Positions 40,896 to 64,000 of a DNA stretch of 64,000 nt are shown piece by piece. Source of the stretch: Glandiceps talaboti (lineage: Eukaryota > Hemichordata > Enteropneusta > Spengelidae); the NCBI RefSeq assembly GCF_964340395.1, contig NC_135550.1, forward strand, positions 4,095,601 to 4,159,600. Direction: 5' to 3'. Both the position numbers and the translations under genes were made by a program. Each line of letters starts with the position of its first letter. Positions within the stretch are counted from its first letter, which is position 1. The notes beneath the pieces are model-generated. The model was given only the letters and a program-made list of their open reading frames with translations. It was not told the origin of the DNA and made no database searches.

Positions 40896-41719
40896 TCATA
40901 TCACGATATTGGTATCTTGTTTGGTATAGTTTCGTGACTATCCAGCTAAAGCAGTAGTCAGCCATGGGTATTTAGGCTAAAGATCGACATGTTTGTCTTC
41001 GAAAATCATGAAAATACCGTCGGCATTGACGTATATAAGTAGCTCAATCACCTGTATTTTGGACTGAACCCAGAAACCATTCTCTTGGCAGGATAGTTAA
41101 TAATGTATGTTAGTGGACAGGAAATAATGTGGACGGCGTCAATGATAAGTTTAGGATGAATATTACCATCTTCCATAGCTTTATGAGGATCCATACTTTG
41201 GATTTTTTACGATAATGTCACTTTCAAATACTGGGTGGAAGAACATGGTGTTGGACCAGCTATCATTTAGGTAATAATTGAAATTAACAGGGGAAGATAT
41301 TTTTAAAGCAAGTGAATGGCCTATCTCAGTAAAGAGTTCATTGCATTTCTCAGCAATATCATTTTTGTCTGTTAAGAGCAGATTCTTTGATCTGTCTTGG
41401 TGTAGTCACTTGTTGCTATTCGGCTCAGCGTTCAGTGCTCACGGTAAGGAATTGGCCACGGATAACAAAAATTATCAAATATGCTAGATATTTGGCTCAC
41501 TGCCACGAATGACCAAACTCTCACTAAAATTTACGAGAGAAATTGGCGCGAGGAATTGCCACGATTGAAATCTAATTAAACGAGATTTTAAAATTAAATC
41601 TTTACTCTTAATTCTAAGAACAAACTGTGACTTGAACACCCATTATTTAATTAACTTGCATTTTAATTAGAATAAATAGTATTCAAGGCTCGACATAGTT
41701 AAGTTGGTAAATAGCTGAC

Positions 41720-41720
<1 letters not shown>
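40896..41720. other. no recognised gene
   Basis: Only short chance frames were seen. Confidence 0.5.
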
Positions 41721-41751
<31 letters not shown>

Positions 41752-41905
41752 TGTATGTATGTATGTATGTATGTATGCATGCATGCATGCATGCATACAT
41801 GCATGTATGCATGTATGCATGTATGTATGTATGTATGTATGTATGTACGTACGTACGTACGTATGTATGTATGTATGTATGTATGTATGTATGTATGTAT
41901 GTATG
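41721..41905. repeat. GTAT/GCAT/GTAC microsatellite
   Basis: Tetranucleotide blocks differing by single bases. Confidence 0.97.
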
Positions 41906-41924
41906 CTTGTACGATACTTAAGTC

Positions 41925-42690
<766 letters not shown>

Positions 42691-42699
42691 GCATTTTCA

Positions 42700-44870
42700 A
42701 ACGGATGACTTTCCCTTTTACCTTGGGTTAAGTCTAACTATTACTCCCACATCGGAAGTTATTTTCGCTTCCTTATTAGTGTTTCCATGGTAACTGACAA
42801 CTATGACTAGAAGCAGTTGTCACTGATTCTGTGATAGCCTTGCTGAGAACTAGTCATCTACTTAGTAATAAGGTTGAGTATATTAAAAGGGAAGTACACC
42901 TTGTGAACTAACCAAATGTCAAGTGGTTTCATTCACGTTCACTTACAGGTGATTCTAAATACTCACATTGACTATTGCTAGTTTGACAGACGACATGTTC
43001 GTGAAATGTAATCTCCTTATAAAACTCAAAAAAGCGTCTGCAAACACAACATAAAAAATTACAGTTTTTCAGTCGGTTCCCGTCGGAGTTACTTCGACAA
43101 TTTTCGCGTATTTCCGGTCCCACCTAGACCACGCAATATTGTGTGACGTTACAAAGGGACTGGTTCAGCAGTCAGCCTATAACGAGCGTGGTCAAAATGT
43201 GACTAAAACTCGTACGGGTATTCTCAGATATCTCCTGTTAACTGTGTGCTGACTGTTTCTATTGGTATTGTAATTTGTAACAATGCAGGCAGTCGACAAT
43301 ACGTTTAATGACGTACGTATGTACTTTTTAATCAACCTAATTTGCATATATTGTATATATAGTCCCTTTCCAACATCTCAAAGCAAAGTACAATCACAAC
43401 CTCACTTGTTGGTACAGGACTGTTATTTGATTTAAACGATATCTGCATAATTTTAAGTGTTGGGGAATACGACTTCATGTGAAAGCTGCACCGCCGGCTG
43501 CAACTGGGATATGTTTTTTTTAAATCAAGAAACAAAATATATTCACTAAAAATTGGTACTTATAACAAGACATTGCATCCATTGATTAGTGGTCAATATT
43601 ATCCGCAGGTGGTGTAGTGACAAGTTTAAATCTTGAGCGAATCTTGGTTTTGAATCTGTCACCATGTTAAATCTGCACTATAGTTTGAAACTGTAGTATC
43701 GTTTTTCGACCATGAAACTACATTCATTTCTACACTGAAAAGTGTTAAAATGCCAATGATTGGACAGTGTACATGTTAATCAGTGGTCGATCTTATCGAT
43801 TAGTATTGCAATAATAGGTTTAAATCGTGATCGCCGTCGAGGGCCCCGATTTTGGGGTAAGGGTCGAAAAATCAATTTGATTTGAGTTATCATGAGTACA
43901 GCTACAAAAAATACCTTAACCCATAGGTGATTGACTATTGTTCAGGGTGTACGACGACACAAGGAGTAAAGTTACTGTATCTTAACAAAACATTTTCAAG
44001 AAACATGTTCAGTTGCAGCTAGTGCAACTTTAATTAGTCAAAGTGTGTTATTGTTGTCATTTGCTTTGCCAAAGATCTCCACATACTACGCAAGGAATTT
44101 CAGGTCATGTCCTTTCATGCTTATTTTTCTTCTGAATATCAGAAAATATAGATCACACGGAAAATGCTGCTTTATCTGTCATTAACATAGTATGGATCTC
44201 GGAAATAAATACATTGTATTTTTGCAATTACTCAGGAAAACTCCCACCGACCCTCAGTTACAAATCAAGAAAAAAAAAAGAGGTCACCTTCTAATTTAGG
44301 AAGTACTGGAAGAAATATTAAAATTCAGGCGTAATACTAGAATCAAAATATGGCCACTGGCAGAATACTCTTTTCTCATGCCCGTCAATGTTGCAATGTT
44401 AATTTGATGTTTGTGGAGTCAAACGATTTAGCAATGTTGATGAGATATGTGTTCAGCAAGACCGTCATATGTAGCTATACTAGTCAGAATTTTGTCCAGC
44501 CAAACAAGTTTCAACTCTTCTAGGCTGTTAGCTGGTTGTCATGGTAAGATCAGATATTACAATCGTCTGAAATGATCATCACAATTTCTCGATGGATCTT
44601 GCTCACCACTACAATTATTTAACCAAAACTCAGAGTTTCTCACATAACCATGACAGTATCTCTCATGATAACTAAACTTAATGAATCACAGTCACTTACT
44701 TACCATTTGATATTGAACAAATAGCGACAATTGCGTTATATGATAATTTGGTTAAAATGTTTATCTACATGCCAATCCGTCCCCGGACTGTTGCTTATGT
44801 AATATATACCATCATTATACTGTGGCCATGTGCGGTACTTTATTTGCTGGGTGACAATGTCATTTTAAAT
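42700..44870. other. no firmly recognised gene
   Basis: A minus-strand stretch near 42975-43044 has a TTTGCAG acceptor, an open frame (FFEFYKEITFHEHVVCQTSN) and GTGAGT/GTAAGT donors, but no domain or partner exon. Two diverged ~70 base blocks near 43577 and 43780 (AGTGGTCRATMTTATC) repeat each other. Confidence 0.35.
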
Positions 44871-44871
44871 G

Positions 44872-46165
44872 TTTATTATTATTATTATTATCATCATCAT
44901 TATTATTATTTCTTTAATTCAGGCCACCAAGATGTCCCATAAAAATATTTAAAAAACCATACAAACACAAAGAAAAAGACAGACATAATAATATTAAACT
45001 AGCAATTATGTTGTACTATACTTTCTCCAAAGGTTTGAACGAAAGTATGCATCAGAGTCAATGCAGATTCGAATTAAAGTATTGTGACTCTCTACAATAC
45101 GTCTGTTAAATGTATAAAGCAACTTTCGGTGGAGCGATGAAAAATTCAAAATATCACTGGTTACACAGATATTACTAATGCTGACTGTGCACCTCTTAGG
45201 TCAAATACTAATCACATTGTGTTATTATATGCCACTTTTAAAGTATGCATCATCCTAGTACTATAGTTACACCAAACATTTAAACAATATACATTGTATA
45301 AAAAAAACTTCTAAAAAGTGTACATTTCACCTTCACGGAGCAATGATTAAATTTACGAACAATAAAATTTGCCCTAGCATAAAAAGACTTGAGCTGCCTC
45401 CGCATATCTAATTCGCTATCCCTGTCGAAGACATAATGTACCCGAGGTACCTTTTAGAAGTAACAAACTTCAGTTGCTTTCCGTACAAATAAACATTGGG
45501 GATCCGAACCGGTTTCCAAAATCTGGGGTAAATATACACACACTCAGTTTTAGTTGTGTGGAAAAGAATATCATGCTGCTCACCATACTGTTCACAAATC
45601 TTAATCAATTTCCTTAAAGACTTGACTGAAGGACAAATCAGGACTAGGTCATCCGCATAAAACAGGTAGTTAGCTGTTTTGCCAGCCATGTGACACCCTA
45701 CCCCTGCTAACCGGAGCTCTTTACTCCGTCGACATATACAGCAAATAACTTGGGCGAAATGATGCTTCCTTGACGAACTCCATTAATAACACTAAAAGGG
45801 ACCGATTCCGCTGAAGCCCAGCGAACAGAGAATAATTGGCTACGATACCAAAATAGCAATATTCTAACTATAAATAAAGGAATATTTCTATTGATCAGTT
45901 TTCTAAACATGGGCCAGTGGTTCACAATATCAAATGCTTTCGTTGAATCCATAAAACAGAAAAAAAACTGGCGAATTATGTCTCTTATAAAAAGTCAATT
46001 ATCTCTCTTAGCACAAAGATACACATATCAGTGGACTGCTTACTTTTGAACCCAAATTGAAAGTCACATGTCTCAATACTCTGCCAAGTGCGAGATAAAA
46101 GACAAATTTCGAGCAACTTTGATGCCGCCGTAACTATAGCAACAGGTGTTATTATCAACTGACGT
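44872..46165 (-). mobile_element. LINE fragment, central to 3' reverse transcriptase with trinucleotide tail
   Basis: Minus-strand frames give standard LINE reverse transcriptase blocks in order: PVAIVTAASKLLEI, QFGFKSKQSTDMCIF, the catalytic-domain stretch DSTKAFDIVNHW, NGVRQGSIISPKLFAVYVDG, then YLFYADDLVLICPSVKSL with the YADD box, and RQLKSFYARANFIVRKFNHC. The ORF is interrupted several times. The minus-strand 3' end finishes in a TAA/TGA trinucleotide run, a plausible LINE tail. The 5' part is absent. Confidence 0.8.
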
Positions 46166-47329
46166 AATATCTTTAGATTTGTCTTTCACAATATCTACTT
46201 GCCTAACTGCTCTGTTGTTACATTTGCCATACACACCATTTGCCATATCATATAGTTGTTACTATGGGCATATGTACTATGTGTGCACTTTTTGGATGTA
46301 ATATGTGCAGTATACACCATCATTTGACTGTTGTTAGGGGCGTGGTCTTGTTGCTAACCAAATTTGCATACATTTTTCATAAACACATACTCGCGCGCGC
46401 ACAGACACACACACACACACACTTCACCATGCCTATAGCGCTACTGATAATAAACAAAGCTGTACATAATAAGAGAAGTAAAGATGGTAGAAGTAGACAA
46501 ATAAGATGTGGTTTTGAATGTAAAATGTGGTTTCCTTTATTGAGTATGACCGAGAGCCCAACATATACAGCATATTGCAAATGTTAAATGTATAATTTGA
46601 TATATTCTCTTCATTTTAATAGCTTGATTGTAACAATACTCCCATGGGTGTTAATATATACTTGACCGATATTCCCTTGGGTGTTAATATAATATAATAA
46701 AATACCATTACATTAATGCACCTAACTCTTACTACTTCTATAATGCTTTTTTTTTCAAATCAGTCTTTCGGATAAAAGGAAACTCAGGGAAAGATTGGTA
46801 ATACTAAGACAAACGTCACCATCATGGAAGTTAAGGGTTTGTGATATATACTTCTAATAGTTATTTATGCCAATGTGGCTCCCCTGAGGAGTCGTTTTCG
46901 AGAAGATTGACATCGGTTTGTCGTGTATCGTCACATTGAAAATCTCTAACCAGTCGACGAAGATACAAAATAAGACATCATAAGAAAGAGTGTTGCAATT
47001 TTCACAGTGACTAATACATTGGTGCATGGGTTGGGGTTGGGGGTTCACGTTAACCCTGGTGATAAAATAGGAGTTTCAAGTTTACTGGTCTACGCTTGCA
47101 CCATATACATATACATATATATCAAACATCTACGTCGGCAGTATGTTCTTTGCCTCTACTCAGGGCCAAGAATTTAAGGAAAATCCACCACGTCTGAAGT
47201 TCATGAAGTCCCTGAAACGCTCTGTGAAAGAAGAAAGAAAGGAAAAGAGTAAAATCTACATGTAATGTTATGAAAAATGGTAGAGTTCATTTTTCTTTCA
47301 TGAAGGGTTTGATAGAGCCTCAACAACTT
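46166..47329. other. no recognised gene
   Basis: Contains a short CA run near 46410 and AT-rich sequence. Nothing else is supported. Confidence 0.5.
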
Positions 47330-48225
47330 CAACCAGCTTTAAAATGAATGCCTTCCATAAGGGGGAAGTCTTTAGATTTTCGTTCCTACACACAATAATA
47401 ATGTTGGAATGCAAATGAACATATGCGATTACTTTGAAGTATGTACCAAATTTAATTGAATTTGAAGAGTGCATTTTTATATTAAGATGTAGCATAATTA
47501 CTGAAAATCGTTAATTATGCAAGTGAATCATTAAAACAAAAAGCTACATCACCAAGCTTCTCAGAACATATGCGAATAGTTATGTTTGAAGTATGCATCA
47601 AATTATATTGAATCGTAAGTATGTATTTGGAAGATATAGACTAATTACAGAAAATCATTAATTGTAAATGAGTCGTTAAAACTGAGAGCTATATCACAAA
47701 GCTTTTTGCCCTTTGTTATGGCTGGTGTATGTAGTAAATTACATTTTATTTGAAATGTGCATTCTTAAGAGTTAGCAGAATTACTGAAAATCATTAATCA
47801 TGCAAAAGTCATTAAAAATAATTACCGAAAATCCTTAACTATGCAAATGACTCATTAAAACTAAGCGTTACATCAATAAGCTTCATGAGACGTGCACCCT
47901 GGTATCATGAATGTATGTACCAAATTGTATAGAACTCGATGCTTGCATTTTTCATATATAGCCTGATTACTAAAAATCATTACGCAAATGACTCATTAAA
48001 ACTAAAAGCTTATGAACGAGCTTTCCAGGACCTGCGCCCTTTATTTTGTTTGAAGTATGTACCAAAGTATATTCAATGTGAAGTATGCATTCTTAAGCTA
48101 TAGCCTAATTATTGAAAATCATTAATTATGGAAAAGAGTCATTAAAGCTACAAGCTATATTATCAAACTTTATATGAGACTTTGTTATTATCAATGTATG
48201 TACCAAATTATATTTAATTATTTCA
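47330..48225. repeat. degenerate tandem array, unit ~145 bp
   Basis: The phrase ATTACTGAAAATCATTAAT followed by ATGCAAATGACTCATTAAAA and a GTATGTACCAAATTATATT block recurs near 47491, 47639, 47774, 47960 and 48102, with one extra partial copy at 47814. Units are diverged, so the array is old. Confidence 0.75.
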
Positions 48226-48421
48226 CTTGAAAAAATAATGTGAAATAACATATACCAAGCCCATGTTCATAACTCAATACATTGCAAAAAGATGCAAAAA
48301 GTGCAAAATGTTTGTTATTGTACGTACAATAACAAACATTTTACACATTGTTTAATGTTTTGCCGTTTATTGAGTTGTGAACATAGACTTGGTATATGTT
48401 ATTTCACATTATTTTTTCAAG
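48226..48421. repeat. 196 bp near-perfect palindrome
   Basis: Two ~98 base arms, starting CTTGAAAAAATAATGTGAAA and matched inverted to the end TTTTTTCAAG, meet with no spacer at GTACGTAC (centre 48323/48324). A few mismatches lie in the middle of the arms (CAAGCCCATGTTC versus CAAGTCTATGTTC). It sits at the end of the tandem array, so it may be a foldback element inserted there or a palindromic repeat. Confidence 0.9.
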
Positions 48422-48633
48422 TAGAAAAACATAGTGAAGCTGTTTTATCAAATAAAAATCCAAAATGAATACCAAATTCTCATCCATATGGCCACTTTAA
48501 GTACATAAATTACGCATTAATATTCATGTTATGTTTGCCAAACCTAATTGCTTCTAGCCATTACCCTAAAGAAAATATATGCACCAAATTTCTTTTGAAT
48601 TGAGCCAACCGTTTTGGAGAAAACGATGACACG

Positions 48634-48652
48634 GACAGACAGGCAGACAGGC

Positions 48653-48720
<68 letters not shown>
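48634..48720. repeat. CAGA microsatellite
   Basis: CAGA units follow GGAGAAAACGATGACACGGA. This is a repeat junction often seen at the ends of dispersed repeats. Confidence 0.95.
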
Positions 48721-50806
48721 TTCATCCCTAAATCACAAACTTCTCTTACGGAAGGTAAAAATGAATGGTCGGGCTCACGTTGCTCAAGTCTCTTGGCTTT
48801 TTCATTCTTTATTTTAAGAATTCTTTTGAACACAATATAATGTCGGGTCAACACTAAGCCCTCAGTGAAAGGGTCTTCCTGTGCTATGAATTATGGACAA
48901 AATGAGATCATCAAACTCACAACCATACATACAAAGATGGAGCTACTATGGAGGTAGAAACATAGACCTTCCTACCTTCACTTAACTACTTAGGCAGCCC
49001 CAAAATTATGCATAAAAGTCACATAGCAGTTGGTTATGTTATGCAAATTAGTTTTAAGTGGTGTCTTGTCTGATTAGCTAGAGTTAGTATAAGTTATGAA
49101 AATTAGTCAGTAAGTGCCCTCTTGTCTGATTACTACAATAATATTTTACCTGTGTCTATCATTCTCTATAATCGATTTTGCAGTTCCATGATGCATTGCG
49201 TGAGAGGACGTCGCTCATGTTGTTACATTTAGTCTTGTTTTGTCATAATTACGTTTGAAATAACATTTTCATCAGGAAATGATGGAAAAACTTGTTGACC
49301 TCTTTCATTATGAGTGACTTTATCAATGACAGAGAGGGATTTTACGTGTGAACCCAGGGTATGGTCAGGTGACAACCATCCCCTTGAGTAGTGCGTGCAA
49401 ACCCCTCAGCGCATATACAATACATGGCATTGTATGGAGAGACGCGCAATGCATCTTGGAACCGGCAACAGGTCTATTTCTTCGCTGTTGATAATTACTT
49501 TAGTGACTACATATCATATCAGATCAGTAACATCTGAGCACTAGTGACAGACACCAATCCCTTGGGAGACTACAAGTAACTTGCAATATTGTTTCAAGTT
49601 CACCACATTTCCCAGGCTTTACACAAAGTTTTAATAAATAACAAACACAAAGCATTTGAAGATTATGAGACAAATAAAAAATCTTCCAAGGGAATGGTAC
49701 CAGTCACTGGTTGGGCATACAGATGTCAATGTATACTCCTCGACCATGTTTGAAACCCGTTAGAGAATCGTACAAACAATTGATTACTTGCATGTTCTAA
49801 AACGTAACTATTACTAAATAAAATGATATGATTTAAGGGCAATAATTTTCCACATCACCGACCAGCACACTTGCCCAAGTGAGGTCACTTGCGAGAATTT
49901 TGGACAACTTTCTTTCCCGTTGCTATGCGCGGTGCAATCTATTCTAAACTAATTTAAATTGGCCAAAATTGAAAAAATTCAGACAACACAACCAATTTCA
50001 AATCAGTATGTAGTGTTATGTAATGCTGTGTAGTTCTTTTGTTGGCACTTTATTGTAGTGTCATGCATTTACAATGCGAAGATTCTTCCATTTCTCAATT
50101 TTCCAACATTTTTTAAAAAGAAATATTTGTATATAGGGGTACAAAATCTTGGGTTTGTAGGATGAGAACTAAAAAGGCTAAAAAACCCACCCCCAAAGTA
50201 AAAGACTGAAATGACGCGTACGCGTATGTGCGTGTGTGAAAACAAGCAATCCACCAAGCCATACTTGGCATCAAGATTTACAATGAAGGGCGATTATTTT
50301 CGGTATAATATCCCTTTCTGTCACTAAAAATCCATATCATTGATTGCAAACGTATTTTAACACTTCAGGAGGTATATGATAAAAACCTTTACGGTCAATG
50401 CTGTATCAGAATGATATTGCCTCAACTCATTACCATTTCAGCATTGACCTTTTGTAGTTGGACTTGGTAAATATGTAAATATATCAGCCACTGTCAATAC
50501 AGGTAATTTCTTGACCATTCCAGAAACTACAATACCTTGGTGATTTTTAATATGGTAGGGGACAATGTCTGGTGGGGTGTGAATGCTAAATATCAAACAG
50601 TCCATGGATTAAAATTTAACTCGGGCTCCGCCCTCTTTTAAATTTGAATCTTAGGACTGTTTCATATACTAATTAATTAGATAACATTAAAAGTGAAGAC
50701 TTTCAGGTATCTATACATACAAGTAATTGCCACTTATATAAAATGATTATATTTACTATCATAATACCATCTATTATAATGTTTAAATCGGTTTCAAATT
50801 ACTTAC
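48721..50806. other. no firmly recognised gene
   Basis: Should hold the last exon of the minus-strand LDLa-like gene. Possible short terminal exons occur, for example after GAAACAG near 50661, but none is distinctive. Confidence 0.4.
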
Positions 50807-62498
<11,692 letters not shown>

Positions 62499-63789
62499 CT
62501 ATCGAAGAACATCAAAATGAAATATATAATTACAAATAACAATATGGTGACGATATTTTAAAATGTCATGACTATGAACAGTATGCATTAGTTATCGGTC
62601 ATATCATATATTAGAATTTTCTCAATGCATTGATATTTAATCTGGTTGCAAGTGAAATATGAAAATATTTCCATAACCGCACGTATGTCCAATTTCTAGA
62701 AGCAACGTACGTTAATTAGAAAGGTTACCATAGAAACGAATAGAAGTATAGAAGTGGTGCAGTTCACCATGGAGGCTGTCCGCCTCTAACTTGTTTTAAA
62801 TATTCATCATCCTCTTTTTAGTGTTATTATGTGGGATGAAAACGTCGTCATTATCAGCGAAGTAAAACCATCAAACTTTAAGGTATATTTTCTAGTTGCG
62901 TGTGGCTTATGGTATTTCCATTGTGGCATATTTAGCATATATCCACTTTCATACTTTCTTGCTTTTCACAATTTATAAAAAGTATAACCTACAGCTTATA
63001 TAGTGTAAGAAAAAAGATAAGGGGTTTCAAAACGCAATCAACTGTAAAGGGATTGAACGAGAGGAAACAGTAATATCCCTAAGTTAATACGTTGTTCCCG
63101 GGTGATAGCTGTACGCATTCGACCTTCCGATACGTTGTTCAATTAACTTCGCCAACGTAAAACGCTTTGTAGAAACATAGAATGAGGTAGAGACGGAACA
63201 TACCGTTATGTTTTATGAATTTAGCTTTGACATTTTTGAATGCTTATTTAGAAATTAAATAAATTAATAGTGGTCAGATTATTAAGGTGTATAAACTATA
63301 ATAATTTCCGATGATTTGTCTGTAGTTGAGTTGCCACTAAATTAAGTGTCTTCCGCTGCTGCTACTCTTTTCATAGTGGTTGTTGCTAGAATGTTACAAT
63401 GATGATTTCAGCATCAAACATACAAGCCACTGTCTATCTGCGACGTACATTACAGCAATTGGACAGCGAATCCAAGCAGTTGTCTTGAAAACTAGCTTCG
63501 TGTGTACTTTTACGCGAATTTGTTCCGTTTCTTGTCTATAAATTCTAGTATTTATGGTGAGTAGGGCAAGCACGGGTAAATATTTACTTTGTAAGCTACT
63601 CAATACAACAACTAGGGTCTTATACGTTACTATCGTTGTCACTACGGCTAATGCTGCCAATAATACTGCCACTACCCTTTCTTCTCAATACATCAACTTA
63701 ATGAATGATTTCAGGGACGATAATTCTTACAAATAAGCTTAAGCCAAAGAACCTTGGCTATATTATCTATCATCCATTTAGCTATCCAG
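62499..63789. other. no firmly recognised gene
   Basis: No signal-peptide exon with a phase-0 donor was found here for the minus-strand gene. Frames on both strands at 63.4-63.7 kb are hydrophobic but lack good starts or splice sites. Confidence 0.4.
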
Positions 63790-63971
63790 AAGGTTATCAA
63801 TAGCTCGATACGTTTTGAAACATCTCCAACGACCAAGACTTTCCGAAAATGTATATCGTGCATATTGCTTAGAGTTGTATTAGGGATATCAATTTCAACG
63901 GAGGGAATTAGCTTAACTGGTACCAAAATATCCTGTGGGACAGTCATGATGGAAAGTGCTCTGGGACACGG
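63790..63971 (+). CDS. possible internal exon, unknown product
   Basis: An open 60-codon stretch lies between a CTATCCAG acceptor and a GTATGT donor (phase 0 in, phase 2 out). Product fragments include RFETSPTTKTFRKCISC and GTKISCGTVMMESALGHG. No domain was recognised. Splice-site fit is the only support. Confidence 0.25.
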
Positions 63972-64000
63972 GTATGTATTGTAAGCTGTTACATGTCATA

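Noticed and set aside
63394-63672. Hydrophobic minus-strand frame as the missing signal-peptide exon of the right-hand LDLa-like gene
   Set aside because: It starts with GTG rather than ATG and lacks the phase-0 donor that the next exon requires.

Overview
The window is AT-rich animal DNA with spliceosomal introns, dense tetra- and dinucleotide microsatellites, several families of short inverted-repeat elements and remnants of several non-LTR retrotransposons. This suggests a marine invertebrate. A lancelet, hemichordate or lophotrochozoan would all fit, and the sequence alone does not settle which. No bacterial features, rRNA genes or CRISPR arrays were seen.

Layout. 1-1.4 kb holds the last two exons of an unidentified + strand gene with a basic, Gly/Arg-rich tail. 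2.0-4.2 kb is an inverted-repeat DNA element split by a fossil Penelope-like element with a hammerhead-like core. 4.5-12.6 kb is a locally duplicated region. Two diverged copies of one segment each lead to an exon encoding a signal peptide (7,034 and 12,571), and a small inverted-repeat element sits near or inside each copy. A LINE 3' fragment (13.3-13.7 kb) is followed directly by a 4.6 kb element with long inverted repeats (13.7-18.3 kb). At 19.4-19.8 kb a compact, apparently intronless gene encodes an 88-residue secreted peptide precursor whose C-terminus resembles apelin. 

22.6-28.3 kb on the - strand is a complete six-exon gene for a 207-residue secreted cysteine-rich protein. 50.8-62.5 kb on the - strand holds four internal exons of a paralogue with the same exon order, exon phases and cysteine pattern. 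Each protein is built as linker, 8-Cys LDLa-like module, linker, 6-Cys LDLa-like module. Between and inside these genes lie LINE remnants (28.6-29.1 and 44.9-46.2 kb), a Kazal-like terminal exon (29.6 kb, +), five copies of one small transposon family, a TA-flanked element (38.7 kb), a ~145 bp tandem array ending in a 196 bp palindrome (47.3-48.4 kb) and many microsatellites.

How it fits together. Nearly every gene model supported here is predicted to be secreted: the two LDLa-like paralogues, the peptide precursor, the two orphan signal-peptide exons and probably the Kazal-like exon. The locus looks like a fast-changing neighbourhood of small secreted proteins that grows by local duplication and is heavily colonised by elements with three-base TTA/TAA target duplications. 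Splice models come from reading consensus sites and matching phases; no transcript evidence was available.
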